Shown piece by piece: positions 10,199 through 22,441 of a stretch of 64,000 nt of DNA; position 1 is the first letter of the stretch; the number at the start of each line of letters is the position of its first letter. Under the pieces are notes generated by a model. That model saw only the letters and a list, made by a program, of their open reading frames with translations, made no database searches and was not told the origin of the DNA. Position numbers and translations under genes: made by a program. This stretch comes from Cristatella mucedo. Taxonomy: Eukaryota > Bryozoa > Phylactolaemata > Cristatellidae. The DNA is taken from NCBI GenBank assembly GCA_009760855.2, contig WPIO01000009.1, forward strand, positions 5,400,001-5,464,000, given 5' to 3'.

Positions 10199-13100
10199 TT
10201 TCTCCCTCTCTCTCCCTCTTTCTCCCTCTCTCCCTCTTTCTCCCTCTCTCTCTCTCCCTCTCTCTCCCTCTCTCTCCCTCTCTCCCTCTCTCTTTCCTCC
10301 CCTTCTCTCTCTCTCTCCCTTCTTCCCTCTTTTTTTCCTCCTCCCTCCTCTTCTCTCTCCTCTCCTCTCCCTTTCCTCACTCTCTCTCGTCCCTCTCTCC
10401 CCTCCTCTCCTCTCTCTTCTCCCTCTTCTCCTTCTCTCCTCTCGTCCTCTCTCCTCCTTTCTTCCCCCCCCTCTTCCCTTCCTCCTTCTCCCTCTCTTTT
10501 TTTTTTTCCTCCTCTCTCCTCTTCTCCTTTCTTCTCCTCTCCTCCTTCCCTCTTCCCCTCTCTCCTCTCCTCCCTCCTCTTCCCTCTCTTCCCTCTCCCC
10601 CCTCTCTTTTTTCCTCCTCTCCCTCACCTTTCCGTTCTTCCCCTCCCTCCTCCTTTCTTTCCTCCCTCTCCCTCCCTCTCTTCTTCTCTCCTCTCCTCCT
10701 TCTCCCCCTCTCTCCCTTCTCCCTTCTCTTTTCTTCCCTCCTCCTCCTCCTCCTTCCCCCTCTCCCCTCCTTTCCCCCCCTTCATCCTCCTCTCTTTTCC
10801 CTCCTCTCCTTCTCCCCCCCTCTTTCCTCCCCCCCTTCCTTCTTCCCCTTCTTCTCTCCTCTCCCTCTCCCTCTTATCTCCCCTCCTTCTCAGTCTTTTT
10901 CCCCCCTCTCCCTCTCTCTCCTCCCCCTCTCTTTTTCCTCCCCCTTTCCCTACCATTCCTCCCCTCTCTTTTCTTTTTCCCCTCTCTCTCCTCCTCTCCT
11001 CTCCTTTCCTTCTCTCTCTCCTCCCTCTCCCTTCTCCCCTTCCCTCCTCCTTTCTTCTCTTCTCTCTTCCTTTCTCTACCTCCCTCCTCCCTTTTCTCTC
11101 TCTCTCCTCCCCCCCGGGGCCCTCTCTTCTCCTTTCCTCTCTCCTTCTCCTCTCGCCCTCTCCCTCGCCTCCCCTCTTTCCCCTCCTCCCTCCTCCCTTC
11201 TCCCTCGTCTCTTCCCCCTTTCTTTCTTTTCTCTCCTCCTTTTTCCCCTCGCTCCCCTCCCTCCCCCTCTCTTCCTCTCTTCTCCTCTCTTTCCTCTCCT
11301 CCCTCTCTCCCTTCCTTCCTCCTTTTCATTCTCTCTTTTCTCTTTCCCCCTACCTCCCTCTCCCTCTCTCTCTCTTCCTCCTTTCCTCTTCTCTCCTCCT
11401 TTCTCGCTCTCTCTTCCCTCCCCCTCTCTCTCCTCTTCCCTCCCCTCCTTTTCTTCTCGCTCCTCCTTCTCCCTCTCTTCCCCTTCGCGCTCCTCCTTCT
11501 CTCTCTTTCTTTCCTCCTCCTCCTCTCCCCTCCCTCCCTTCCCCTCTCTTGTCTCTCTCTCTCCCTCCTCTCTCTCCCCTTTTTCTCCCCTCTTTCCCCC
11601 TTCCCTTCCTTTCCTCTCCCTCGTCTCTTCCTTCTCTTCTCCCTCTGCCCTTCCGGTTCTCTTCCTTTTTCCTTCTTCTTCCCTCTCTCTCCTTCTTTCT
11701 CCCTCCTCGCTCTCCATTCCTTCCCCTCTTCTCCTCCTCTCCCTCGTTTTCTCTCCTCCCCTTCCTTTCTTCCCCTCACTTTCCCCTCTTCCATCCTCCA
11801 TGCCTCTCTCTCCTCTCCTCTCTTCCCTCTCCTCCCTCTTCCCTCTCCCCCTTTTCCTCTCCCCCTTCCCTTCCTCTTCTCCTCCCTCCTTCTTCTCCTC
11901 CTTTCTCCTTTTCCCTCTCCCGCTTTCTCTCTCTTTCTTCCCCCGTCTTCCCCTTCTTCTCCTCGCTCCTTCCCCTCCTTCTCCCTTCCTTCTCTCCTCT
12001 CTTCTCCTTTTCTTTCTTCTTCTCCTCTCCCCATCTCATCCGTCCCTCCCTCTCTCTCCCCTCCTTCCTTCCTCCCCTCTTCCCTCTCTATCTTCTCTCT
12101 TCTCTTCCTTTCCTCTTCTCGTCTTCCTCGTCTCTCTCTTCTTTCTCCCTTCTCTTCTCTCTGCTCTCGTCGCTTCCTCTTCTTCTCCTTCTTCCCATCC
12201 TGCTTTCTTCTCTTTTCTCTCTCCCTTTCTTTCCCTTCTCTCCTCTCTTCCCCTCCTCCCCCTCCCTCCTCAATCTCCTTCTCCTGTTTCATCCTCCTCT
12301 CTCTCCTCTCCTTTCTCTTCTCTTCGTTTCTTCTTCCTCTCTTCTCTCCTTCTCTTCTCTTCCCGTCTCACTTTCCTCTCTTCTTCCTCCTCTCTGTCTC
12401 TCTCCCTCCTCTTCTCCCCCTCCTCCTTCTCCCTTCTTCTCTTCTCTCTCTTCCTCCTCTCTCCTCTCCCTCTCCTCTCGTCCCTTCTCCTTCTCTCTCC
12501 TCTCGTCTTCTTTTTCTCTTCCTCTCTCTTTCTCTCTTCTCCGCTCTTCTCTCCTCGTTCTCTCTCTCCTCTCTCTCTCTTCTTTCTTTTTCTTCTTCTC
12601 CCTCTCTTCTCTCTTCTCCTCCTCTGCTCTCCTCTTCTCCCTCTCCTCTTCTCCTGCCCCCTCTTTCTCCCTCTATTTCGCCTCCTCCCTCTTCCTCTCA
12701 TCTATCTCTCTCTTCTCTTATCTCTCTCCATTCTCTCTTTCCCTCTTCTCTTCTAGCTTTCTCTCCTCTCTCTCGCGTCTCGCTCCCTCTCCCTGCTCAC
12801 TCTCCTTTCAATAATCTCCCCCTCTGCTCTCCTCTTCCTCGCTTCCCCCTCCTCCCTTCCTATTCTCTCCTCTTCTCTCCTCGTCCTCTCTTCCCTCTCC
12901 TTCTCTTCCCTCTCCCTTCTCTCTCTCTCCTCGTTCCTCCCTCTTCTCTCTTTCTCTCTTTTCTCTCTTCCTTCCTCTCCTTCCTTCCCTCCTCTTCTCT
13001 CTCTCCCCCTCTTCCTCTCTTGCCTCTCCTTCTCCCTTCCCTCCTCGCACTCCTTCCCCTCTTCTTCCCTTCTCTCACCTCGATCTTCTCTGCGTCCTTC

Positions 13101-13462
13101 TCTCTCCTCTCTCTCTCTCTTCGTCTCTGCTCCCCCTTTCTCCTTCTCCTCCCTCCTTCTCATCCGCGTCGGGCCCCCCCCTCTCTCTCCTTCCCCAGCC
13201 CTCCCTTACTCTTCTTTCTTGTCGCCCCTCGCTTTCTCTCTCTCTCTCCCTTTCTCTCTCTCCTCCCTCTTTTCCCTCTCCCTTTTCTCCCTCTCCCTCG
13301 CTTCCCTCCTCTCCTAGCCTCTCTCTCTCTCTCCCTCCTCTTCGCTACCTCTTTATCCCCTCTCTCCTCTCTCCTTTCTCCTCTTCCTCTCTCCCTCCCT
13401 CCTCTCCCCTCCTCTCCTCTCTCCCTCTCTCTCTCCCTCTCGTTCTCTCTCCCTCTCTTTCC

Positions 13463-13506
<44 letters not shown>

Positions 13507-13511
13507 CCTCT

Positions 13512-13601
<90 letters not shown>

Positions 13602-13632
13602 TTTCTCCCTCTCTCCCTCTCTTCTCCCTCTC

Positions 13633-13674
<42 letters not shown>

Positions 13675-13718
13675 TCTCTCTCTCCCTCTTTCTCCCTCTC
13701 TCCCTCTCTTTCTCCCTC

Positions 13719-13784
<66 letters not shown>

Positions 13785-13815
13785 TCTCTCCCTCTCTCCC
13801 TCTTTCTCCCTCTCT
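10149..13815. repeat. 3.7-kb polypyrimidine (C/T) tract
   Basis: About 3,670 bases composed almost entirely of C and T on the plus strand, with isolated G or A every few dozen bases. The ends are clean (CT)n/(CTTTCTCC)n; the middle is irregular CT, CCT and TTC mixtures. Stops need purines, so frames of 900-1,300 codons appear. They are composition artefacts, encoding only Ser/Leu/Pro/Phe, with Arg/Glu/Gly on the other strand. Confidence 0.98.
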
Positions 13816-14422
13816 AACGGCGATCGCATTCTTCACTTGCACTTCGACTCATGGCAGCAGACTAAGAATAGCGAGACCGGCATTCTGGCCAGCTGCAGAG
13901 TGTCCCAAGCTTCGTTCCAAGCATGGCCGCTAGCCGTTCACGTTTCTTGGTCTACACAACTGGGCAGCAGCCGACAGCCGGAGCTTCTTGCTCCGACCAC
14001 GTTTTCCTATTGGACGTCGCCACGGGCCAGCCGGCGCAGCCTGCGTTGCTAGCACACTGCCCCCTGGCCCATTAATCAGCTCCAGTCGGCGAATCCGCCA
14101 TTGACTGAGCTGAGTCAATCAGCAGTTGAAGATTCAAGCGGTGCTGTTTGCGTTGCCAGGTAGCAGCATGGACCGTCGGCTGATGCCGCCGGCGCCCCAC
14201 CAGAAGAGCGGTGCCGCCGCCGCTGCCGCCGCCGCCACCGCTGCCGTCGATGAGAAGCTGGAGCGTGAGCTGAATGTCCTGCAGCAAACGACAACGCAGC
14301 CACTGCTGCCAATAAGGCAGCAGATGCGGTCGCCGGCGGGACTCTTCAAAACTGGCTCTCTAATATTCTGCTATATTTGGTGAAGTTGCGACATAAAAAC
14401 GCCACCCAGTCGCCAGTTAGGC
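13816..14422. other. Unique GC-rich sequence, no gene seen
   Basis: Mixed GC-rich DNA with a short GCC-repeat near 14205-14245. No supported coding region. Confidence 0.4.
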
Positions 14423-14610
14423 GACCAAAAAGCAGCTTCCTGGGGTCAAGGCTGTCCGCAGAATAAAGGTGACCGAAAAGCAGCCTCCTGGGGTCAAGGC
14501 TGTCCGCAGAATAAATGTGACCGAAATGCGGCCTCCTGGGGTCAAGGCTGTCCGCAGAATAAAGGTGACCGAAATACGGCTTCCTGGTGTCAAGGCTGTC
14601 TGCAGTAAAC
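14423..14610. repeat. 48-bp minisatellite, four copies
   Basis: Four tandem copies of a 48-bp unit start at 14423, 14471, 14519 and 14567, and the last is incomplete. Each contains CCTGGGGTCAAGGCTGTCCG or a close variant. 48 is a multiple of three, so an open frame on the minus strand (14346-14615) repeats a 16-residue peptide with the core ADSLDPRR. Array conservation explains the open frame without assuming a gene. Confidence 0.9.
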
Positions 14611-15809
14611 CTCACGAATCGGCTCTGGCTTCTCGGCGCCTGGCAGCCCTGACTGCGCTCGCTGTGACCGCAGCGGCGATTGCTGCCACTCTTTGCGGAG
14701 AGCAGACGTCTTTACGAGCTTCCTGCTCTTCGCCGGGTACCGATACGCACCTCGTTCTCACGTTCTCCTCGGCCGCCGCTATCCGCTCCTCTGCGGCTGC
14801 TGCTGCCGCCGCCACTGCTGCATGTGGATGTAACGGCTGTTTATTGACAATATCTCGTAGAGACCCGTAAACTCTACAAAGACTCGTAAAAAAAAGTGTA
14901 AGGGAGAGCTGAACGCATGTTGCGAAGCCGGCTGGCCACTCGGTGCACAGACTCTTTAGTCGCGCCGCGAAGACCGCCCCGCAAGGCTTTCGCTGAAACT
15001 GCCGCACGACATGCACGTGCGTCAATTCAAGTGAGACTTTGGCTCCTGCATTACGAGGCTGGCTTTTACTAATAAAAATAATAATAATAATACGATCCCG
15101 AAAGCTCATCTCGTCTAGAGATGCGCGCGTGCGTCAAAGAGTGGCTGATGAAAGCGGTACGCTTGAGAGCCCGAAAGCAGGCGACGGTGAGAAGCGCCAA
15201 GGTCGCCGGCGGCGGCGGCGGCAGCGGGTGGTCGTCATGTGGCTTCGCGCGAGCTTATCGCGCCACCGATATGACGATGCAGCCAGAATCGCCTCCATCG
15301 CCGGACAATCACCACAATTTCGGCCGCTTCGACTCAAGAGAATTCTTTGGATTGGGCGCTGAGCCAGCGTTCAGCTCAGAGCTGCTTCCGAGGAGATGAC
15401 GAAGAACTCTGTCCATCCATTCGCCACCCCCAGCCGCCGCCCAACGTCGCGCGACATCGCTTGAGGCGGAAGCGCGCGCGCCGGCCAGATGACGATGATG
15501 GTGCGGGCCTGTTTTGGCAGTCGCTGCCGGCCGTCCTGGATCGCTACGCTCGCCTCGAACACTCCCAGCGAGCGGCGCTCGAGGCAAGCGTAGAGGACCG
15601 TGACATCAATCCGTCCACGCGTCGTTCGCCCCTTTCGATCTCTCCGACCGCGACAGCTGGGCGGCGTCATTTATCGACGCCGCGCGAGGCGCCTTCCGGC
15701 GCGGAGCGGAGCGCGGGGCGCGGAGCGGAGCGATCGACGATCGGTGGCCCTTCGCGCGCACCGCGGGCAAAATGATGCGGCCGGCGGCGCGGCGCCGGCA
15801 GCTGAGTCC
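14611..15809. other. GC-rich sequence, no gene seen
   Basis: CpG-rich DNA with short GCC/GCT repeats and a small (AAT)n at 15070-15090. Several overlapping open frames lack family motifs. Confidence 0.4.
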
Positions 15810-15825
15810 CTACAGAGAGAGAGAC

Positions 15826-15895
<70 letters not shown>
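15810..15895. repeat. (GA)n microsatellite
   Basis: GA run of about 80 bases with a few interruptions at its left end. Confidence 0.96.
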
Positions 15896-15897
<2 letters not shown>

Positions 15898-16084
15898 GCG
15901 GTATGCTTCCCGCGACCGCCGCTCCGCACAGTCGCGTCGCTCGAGGAGGCCTCAAATAGCGAGAGCTCGCCGCCGCCATCGAAGCGAGCTACGAGTCCAG
16001 CGGCCGCGGCCCTGCACAGCGGCGGCGGCGGTGCCCCAGTGCCAGCTCCGCACGCCCGAATACGCAGCTGATCTGACTGTTATC

Positions 16085-16276
<192 letters not shown>

Positions 16277-16518
16277 GCTGGCGGCGGCGGAGTCACCCGA
16301 CCGGAGTGACCAGACGTCAGCTGGAAAGTCGACGCGCTCGGATCGATAACGAGCGGGCGAGCGACCGACCGACCGAGCGGGACGCCGCTGAAAGCGGCAG
16401 TCCTAAGCGGAAGTCCTCGAGAACGGCGCGCCGACGCGGCGCTGCAGCGCAGCCAATTGAGAGCGCCTCGTGACCGACTGCGGCGCGGTGCAGCTCGGTT
16501 CGCTGAGCAAGAGAAAGA

Positions 16519-16805
16519 GTTTCTTGCGCAACGACATCTACTCTCCAACTGCCGACTATGGCACATCTTTTTCAGCGGTCCTGAACTGCTACTTCTATGC
16601 TACTCACTACCTCAACTGCTCTCCTAACTCTGCTGTGCTTCCCACTTTCTCTTTGTTGCGTGAGACGAAGTCTGTTGGCTACCGAATGCGTACCGAAAGC
16701 CCCGTAGGCTGTGAGTGCGCTATAAAAAACTCTCATGCGTAACAGCCACATGGTCTTTATGACTTTGTGGAGTTACTGACGGAGATACATACATACATTA
16801 CATTA
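16519..16805 (+). mobile_element. LINE L-A, 3'-end fragment
   Basis: Closely matches the last ~290 bases of the large L-A copy (48345-48615). It includes the segment encoding the C-terminal residues around ADYGTSFSAVL and the terminal TCTTTATGACTTTGTGGAG, then GATACATACATACATTACAT. It is 5'-truncated, as is usual for target-primed LINE insertions. Confidence 0.88.
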
Positions 16806-18458
16806 CATAGAGCGCGCTCGCGCACGCGTGGGCGCGCGTGAGAGAGAAATAAATAGAGACAGACTGACAGACAGACGGACAGAAATAAAAGAGCGAGAGA
16901 GAGCGAAAGAGAAAAAGAGAGCGAGCGAGAAAGAAAGAGCGAGAGAGTGCGCTAGCAACGCGACGGCTGCGATGGACGTCGGTAGAGAGGTCGTCTGCGG
17001 CCGCTGTGCGAAGAGCACGCGCCGACGAAATAGTGTTGTCTAAGCAAACTCTGGCAGTATTACCTTCGCTCCCCGTTGCGCTGCACCTTCGGCGTAATTA
17101 AAACGGATACAATTGATAATCTATTTATTCTATGTAATTAAGTCAACACATCACGCCGATCCGCCCTCGCCCGGCGCGAATGATCGCAAAACTAATGGCC
17201 GTGTATTCCCCCGACTATCGGTGGCTTTGGCGCGAGACAATAGCGTAAAAGCTGGCCACAGTTCATCTCCCTGAGAGCAGCTTTCTATTTCCGCGTCCAA
17301 TTAGGATTCGGATTTTTCTCCGCTCCCACAAGACGCTACGTTAAGCGCCCGCCTCGCGATCTATTAGCACGAGTCATTAGCGACGGGCGAGCGCGAGCCG
17401 TAGACGGGACGAGAACGCGCGCGCGCGTCCCGCCGCCGGGCGGTATTCGCGGGCGGGCGCGCGCCGCCTCTAGGCTCGCGCCCGCCAGGTGCGAGCAAAC
17501 CGCAGGTCGCATCGTCACGGAGAGCGGCTCCGCCCGGCGCTGCCCGGCGGGCCGACGAGCGAGCGAAAATGTGGCGTGCAGCGGACAGGAGGGCAGGGTA
17601 GCGCTGGGTGGCGCTGGCGGCTTTATTCCGTCCGCGTCCCACCGGCGGCGGGTCAGATTCGTAGCTGCGACCGGCCCTACGAGAGCGAGATAATCTTCGT
17701 AATTGGCGGGTTATTTGTAAGGTGCCGTCTCTCTTGTGGTGAGCAGATATCGAAGGCTTTGTCGCTTCGCAACCGCGTAGGACGGAGATACGTAGTGCAT
17801 CTTATTAGCGGCCTTATCTCGGACTGCGGCCGACGCGAGCGAGCGAGCGGTGCGCGTCCTCGGGCTGCGGGGCAACCGCCGCTATTCATTGCGCCGCGAG
17901 CGCACTCCATCGCGATGGGCATTGCACCTGCGCCGAGAGACAGGCCACCTCGATTCGAATCGGCGCGAAGCATAAAGCCGAGAGCGCCGGCTATTGTTGT
18001 TGCAGGCCAGCAGCACACTGAGTGGCGCGCTCGCCCGCGCCGACGGACGCTCGGCGAGCGCCCGTCGGCGCGGGCGCTCTACTGCAGCCGCCGCTGCGGC
18101 AGTCGCGTGCTCGAAACGAGCTTCGGCGCCTGCCCTCTCCGTCTTGCCGCCGCCGCTGCGCTTTCTACCGCTGCTCGCCGAAGTGCCGCCCGTAGCCGTC
18201 TGCCTGCCGCTCGCGCCGGCACAGCGAGCCGCTCGCTTCAAAGGCTCGCGAGTGACGACGGGACGGATTGGCGAAGAGCTGCGACGTGCACAATTCGAAC
18301 GGAATAGCGCGAGGCGTCAGTTGTCGCTGCTAGGCGAGATCCCGGCCCACCTAATACGCGAGGCGGCTGCGCCGGCGGCGACGGCGGGCAGACGGACGCT
18401 AGGGTGGGCGTCGATCGTGCGCACACCTCCCGCCCTCACTCCCTCCGCTCCCGGATCG

Positions 18459-18462
<4 letters not shown>
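16806..18462. other. GC-rich, CpG-rich flank, no gene seen
   Basis: A GAGA-rich stretch lies at about 16840-16950. The rest is CpG-rich with an inverted repeat at 18033-18075. Long frames on both strands are expected from composition, and I recognise no protein. Confidence 0.45.
18033..18075. repeat. Inverted repeat, 14-bp arms, 15-nt loop
   Basis: GCCCGCGCCGACGG at 18033-18046 and its exact reverse complement at 18062-18075. Confidence 0.85.

Positions 18463-18515
<53 letters not shown>
18463..18515. repeat. (GGC)n microsatellite
   Basis: About 17 GGC units, uninterrupted. Confidence 0.96.
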
Positions 18516-18517
<2 letters not shown>

Positions 18518-19192
18518 GCTCGACAACAGCGACGGGCGCGCCGTGGCCGTTACGATTGGGCACGCATTTGCGTGCGGCGAGATAAGATTGCGCTGCTCAG
18601 CGAGCGTCGCTGGCCGGCCCGAGCGCGCGCTCGCGCGCTGCTCCGTCCTCGCTCGCTAGCTCGCCTCCGCGGAGCACGTCACCGGCGGGCAGATAACGAC
18701 CGCGCAAGTGGAGAGCACTGGACCGCTTCGACCAGCGACGGGAGGAGCTCTTCGGCTCGGCCCTGAAGCGGGCCGTAAATGTTGATGATATCGCTGGAGT
18801 GCGAAGGCATATTGAGACGCACATCTAGGAGCAGTGCGTCGTCGTCGTCGCCCGCCGCCGGCGTCTAGCCCGCTGCACGTTGCGCCCGATAGGGCTGCGC
18901 CAAGTTAGCAGGAGTCCAGTTTCTTCGCGTGCATAATAATTTTGCCATAAAACGAGGTTATAAACGTAACACAATACGCAGCGCCGCCTTATCTCCCCCC
19001 CCCGACCGATGCGCTGTCCGTCACTCGTCCGTCGGAGCTGCTCGACGTGTCCTTCCGACCGCCGGAAATCGACATCACGAGGGCGGACACCGATCGCCTG
19101 CCGCCGACGCCGCCGCCGCCGCCGCGGCCTCTAGCAGCCGCAGAGGCAGCTCACGAGAAGAAGAGCCGTCTCGCACTATACCTGCAGACAGG

Positions 19193-19253
19193 GCCGCAGC
19201 GAAGGCAAGGCTAGCGGGCCTGCGGTGGCCGCTAGCCTTGCCTTCGCTGCGGC
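19193..19253. repeat. Perfect inverted repeat, 25-bp arms, 11-nt loop
   Basis: The arm at 19193-19217 begins GCCGCAGCGAAGGCAAGG and is exactly reverse-complementary to 19229-19253. It is the longest hairpin in the window. Confidence 0.9.
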
Positions 19254-19746
19254 CGCAGCCGCAGTGGCTGCTGCCGCCGCGCTCGCCCGAGTGGCGTGTG
19301 GCCGGCTGCACCTGGCGGCGCCGCCGCGAAGCGTTCGCGATGCCCTCCTAGCCGTGGCGGCAGCATGGCGGCGGCCACCTTGGCGCTAGGGTAGCGCGGC
19401 AGCGGGTCTCGCGCGGAACAGCGATAGCATCTGTTTGCGTGTTTTGGTCATTTCGCATGGTTTTTTGACCGGCTGTTTGCAGAGCGCCGTTCGGGTGTGT
19501 ACAGTGTTTTATCAAAGTAGCTATGACTTCCTATATGCGTTTAGCTCAACTGCCACCTTCTAAATACAACTGTTTAAACACGACTGATTTGAGGCGCGCG
19601 AGCGCGTGCCCAACACACCAGCCCGTGAAGAGCCACGAAGCGCCGCGGGGCGGTCGCTCCGGGAGCGCCACGGCGATCAGAGCGCTCGAGCGAGCGCTGT
19701 GAGCTCTGCCCAGCCGGAACGCGGTGGGATGAGGCGATAGAGGCCA

Positions 19747-19782
19747 CGGCCGGAGCGCCTTACGTGGAAAGCGCTCCGGCCG
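19747..19782. repeat. Inverted repeat, 12-bp arms, 12-nt loop
   Basis: CGGCCGGAGCGC at 19747-19758 and its reverse complement at 19771-19782. Flanking GAGGC/GCCTC pairs extend the symmetry imperfectly. Confidence 0.8.
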
Positions 19783-19904
19783 TCGCCTCCGTCGACCGTC
19801 ATCGCTGTCACCCGTCACCTGGCGCCATCTGCGCGCTGTCTGCCATTCCTGATTGCCCGACCCCTCGCGCTGGGGCTGCTAGCAGCCTCCGTCGGTAGAT
19901 ATGC

Positions 19905-19957
19905 GATTGCGAGAGAGAGAGAGAGAGAGAGGGAGAGAGGAGGGAGAGAGGAGGGAG

Positions 19958-20029
<72 letters not shown>
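19905..20029. repeat. (GA)n microsatellite
   Basis: GA/GGA run of about 120 bases, with a pure GA right half. Confidence 0.97.
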
Positions 20030-20032
<3 letters not shown>

Positions 20033-21029
20033 GAGCGATCCCGAGCGAAGAGGTGCAAGGCCTCCATGAAGACGGTGCAGCATGAGCGGCACGCGCGTCT
20101 CCACCGCCGCCGCCGCCGCCACCGCCGCGGCACATCCACTGCACTGCTTGACAGCAGGAGGTCCTGGGACGACGGCAAGCAGTCACGGCTGGCGACCGAG
20201 ATGGTCTGAGCGCCGGGCGGGACTCTAGGTGCGCGGGCGTCGCCAGCGCGGCGCATTGCGCGCACCAGTGGCGGGTGGATGCCTGCTGCAGCGGAGCAGC
20301 GTCGCATCGCAGGCGGCAGCTGGCTCGCGGCTTGGCGCGCTCAGATCGAGCTCGGCGCCTTCGAGGGTGGGCGCTCGGTCTCGGCGCCGACTCGCTCTTC
20401 GCCCGCACAACGGAAAACGAACGGTGGAGTGCGAGAGCGGAGCTCGCGCTCGTGCCCGGCGCCCCGCGCACGCGCACACCACGCGCGCCCGCCGCGTCAC
20501 AGGCGCTCCCGGGAGTGCTCTCGGACGCGTACGCTCGTCACCGCCGCAGTTGAGCTCAGCGCGGGGACTCGTAGAAGGATAGCACAGCATTTATTTCTAG
20601 CGCTAAGAACGACTACACGACTACGCTGACGACCTCAGCCCGAACGGCGCGCCAGCGGCGGACGCTGGCCGTGGACGGGGAAGCCGATTCGTTCAAATCT
20701 CGCTAACGAACGGGCGCCGCCGCGCGGGCGATATTATAAATATAATAGTGCGGTGCCAGCGCCCAAAGGACTAGTCAATTCTTAACAAAAAAAAACAGAA
20801 CAACTGTCGTTGCCACGAGAGGGCGCTCAGAGCGCGGACGCTGACCACGAGTCGTCGTCAGCGGCGGCGTACTGGCGCCGACGACGACTCGCCGCCGCCG
20901 CCGCTCATCGGCCTCGCAACCCTCTGAGTCCGGGAAGAGTCGTTGTAGAGGCGGCTGCGTGCGCGCCGCAGCTCGGTCGGCGCACTGCCGCCGCCTCGGC
21001 GACGCCGCTACCGCTCGGCAAGCGCGACC
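20030..21029. other. FoxA 3' flank and probable 3' UTR
   Basis: GC-rich DNA downstream of the FoxA stop codon (minus strand). The part from 21029 to about 20570 is probably the 3' UTR, given a candidate poly(A) signal at 20595-20590. No other gene is supported. Confidence 0.45.
20590..20595 (-). promoter_or_regulatory. Candidate FoxA poly(A) signal AATAAA
   Basis: The minus strand reads GAAATAAATG here, about 435 bases past the FoxA stop. It is the first canonical hexamer I see downstream in this GC-rich flank, so a 3' UTR of roughly 0.45 kb is plausible. This is not verified. Confidence 0.45.
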
Positions 21030-22441
21030 TCAAAGCGCTGACACCGAGTGCGTGGGGTAGGAGCGATAGTACGCCTCGTGGCTCGCCAGAGACTCCTTGA
21101 CGTCCTGCGCCATGATCTGGTGATGATGCTGGTGATGGTGGTACGGATAGGGCGCCATTTCGGCGTACATCTTCATGTCCATCTTGGACTCCTGCTGCTG
21201 ATTCATCAGGTTGTTGATGCTGAACGGATGGTTGAAATGGGGATTGTTCATGGCGTGGTGCATGTGCAGCGCCGCCGCCATGCCGTGGGACTCGTGCAAC
21301 TGCGGCGGCGGACCCATCGGGCCCAAGCCCTGCGGCATCACCGCCATTGACATGGCCGCTGCCGCCGACGACGACGTCATCGGCTCGCCGACGGACGTCA
21401 CGCCCGCTGCTCGGACGACGCCGCCAACGACGTCGTCGCGCTGCTGCACGCCGCCGCCGCCGCTCTTGGCAGCGTGCGCCGCCGCCGACGAGCGTTCGAC
21501 GGCCGCGCCGCCTGCGCTCTTCGCCGCCTCCGTTGGCGACGTTGCCGTCGAGCCCAGCTCGCCGTCTTCGTCGCCGCCGCCGCAGTCTTCGGCGCCGTCG
21601 TCGTCGTCGTCGCCGCCATCGTCGTCGTCATCGTCGCAGTCGTTGTCGCCGTTGGCCGAGCTCTTGCTCTCGCTGCCGCCCTCGACGTCCTTGTGCTGCA
21701 GACGCATGATCTCCTTCTTGGGGCACTTGAAGCGCTTCTGGCGACGCAGGTAGCAGCCATTCTCGAACATGTTGCCCGAGTCGGGGTGCAGCGTCCAGTA
21801 GCTGCCCTTGCCCGGCCGGTCGGGCGTGCGCGGCACCTTGACGAAGCAGTCGTTGAAGCTGAGCGAGTGGCGGATCGAGTTCTGCCAGCGCTGCTGGTTC
21901 TGCCGGTAGAACGGGAACAGGTCCATGATGAACTGGTAGATCTCGCTCAGCGTGCACATCTTGCTCGGCGCCTGCTGGATCGCCATGGTGATCAGGCTGA
22001 TGTAGCTGTACGGCGGCTTGGCGTGCGTGTACGAGCGCCGGTACGACTTCTCGCGCGCCCGGTTAATGGCGTTGGCGCGGTTCAAGTCCATTCGCATGGG
22101 TGTCAGCGGCCCGCCGCCTCCCGCGCCGCCGCCGCCGCCGCCACCTCCGCCTCCGCCGTTGCCGCCGCCACCGCCGACAGCTCCGATGCCGGCACCACCG
22201 AGCTGTCCACCGCCCAGTGGCGACATCGGCGGGCCGCCTCCACCGCCCATGGACGCGGCGGTCATGGCGCCAGTCATGCTGCCAGCCATGTTGGACATGC
22301 TGGCCGCCATCTGGTTCATGCCGTTCATATTCATACCCATGGGGGCGTACATGGGCGTCATGGGCGTCAGGCCGCCGTGCATGGCGCCCATGGGAGGCCC
22401 GTGGTAGGTCATATTCGCCATTGTCGCCATCGGCGGCATGC
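21030..22441 (-). CDS. foxA: FoxA/HNF3 forkhead transcription factor, exon 2
   Basis: Second coding exon of a pioneer-type nuclear DNA-binding factor that in animals directs endoderm, foregut and blastopore-associated programmes. Exons 1 and 2 together give 512 residues. Residues 44-110 are rich in Met, and about 128-153 is a Gly tract. The forkhead domain spans roughly 182-285, with [15 protein letters not shown] at its start, the recognition helix [13 protein letters not shown] (230-242) and wing [11 protein letters not shown]. The sequence through the domain matches the FoxA class. An Asp/Glu-rich tract lies at about 307-337. HPFSINNLM (447-455) is the conserved FoxA C-terminal region, and a His/Gln-rich patch follows at about 474-483. 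The acceptor is CTGCAG at 22447-22442, leaving exon 2 to begin with GC to complete a Gly codon. The stop is TGA at 21032-21030. The long acidic and Gly tracts make it longer than many FoxA proteins. Confidence 0.95.

Larger units (their letters stand above)
18516..19904. other. GC-rich sequence with two inverted repeats, no gene seen
   Basis: CpG-rich DNA carrying the inverted repeats at 19193-19253 and 19747-19782. No conserved coding segment is visible. Confidence 0.45.

Noticed and set aside
9924-13817. A 1,297-codon open frame and several others over 450 codons in the C/T tract
   Set aside because: The strand has almost no purines, so stop codons cannot form. The products are Ser/Leu/Pro/Phe or Arg/Glu/Gly strings without domains.
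14423-14610. Possible CRISPR array from the 48-bp repeats
   Set aside because: Units are contiguous with no spacers, and the context is animal DNA; it is a minisatellite.
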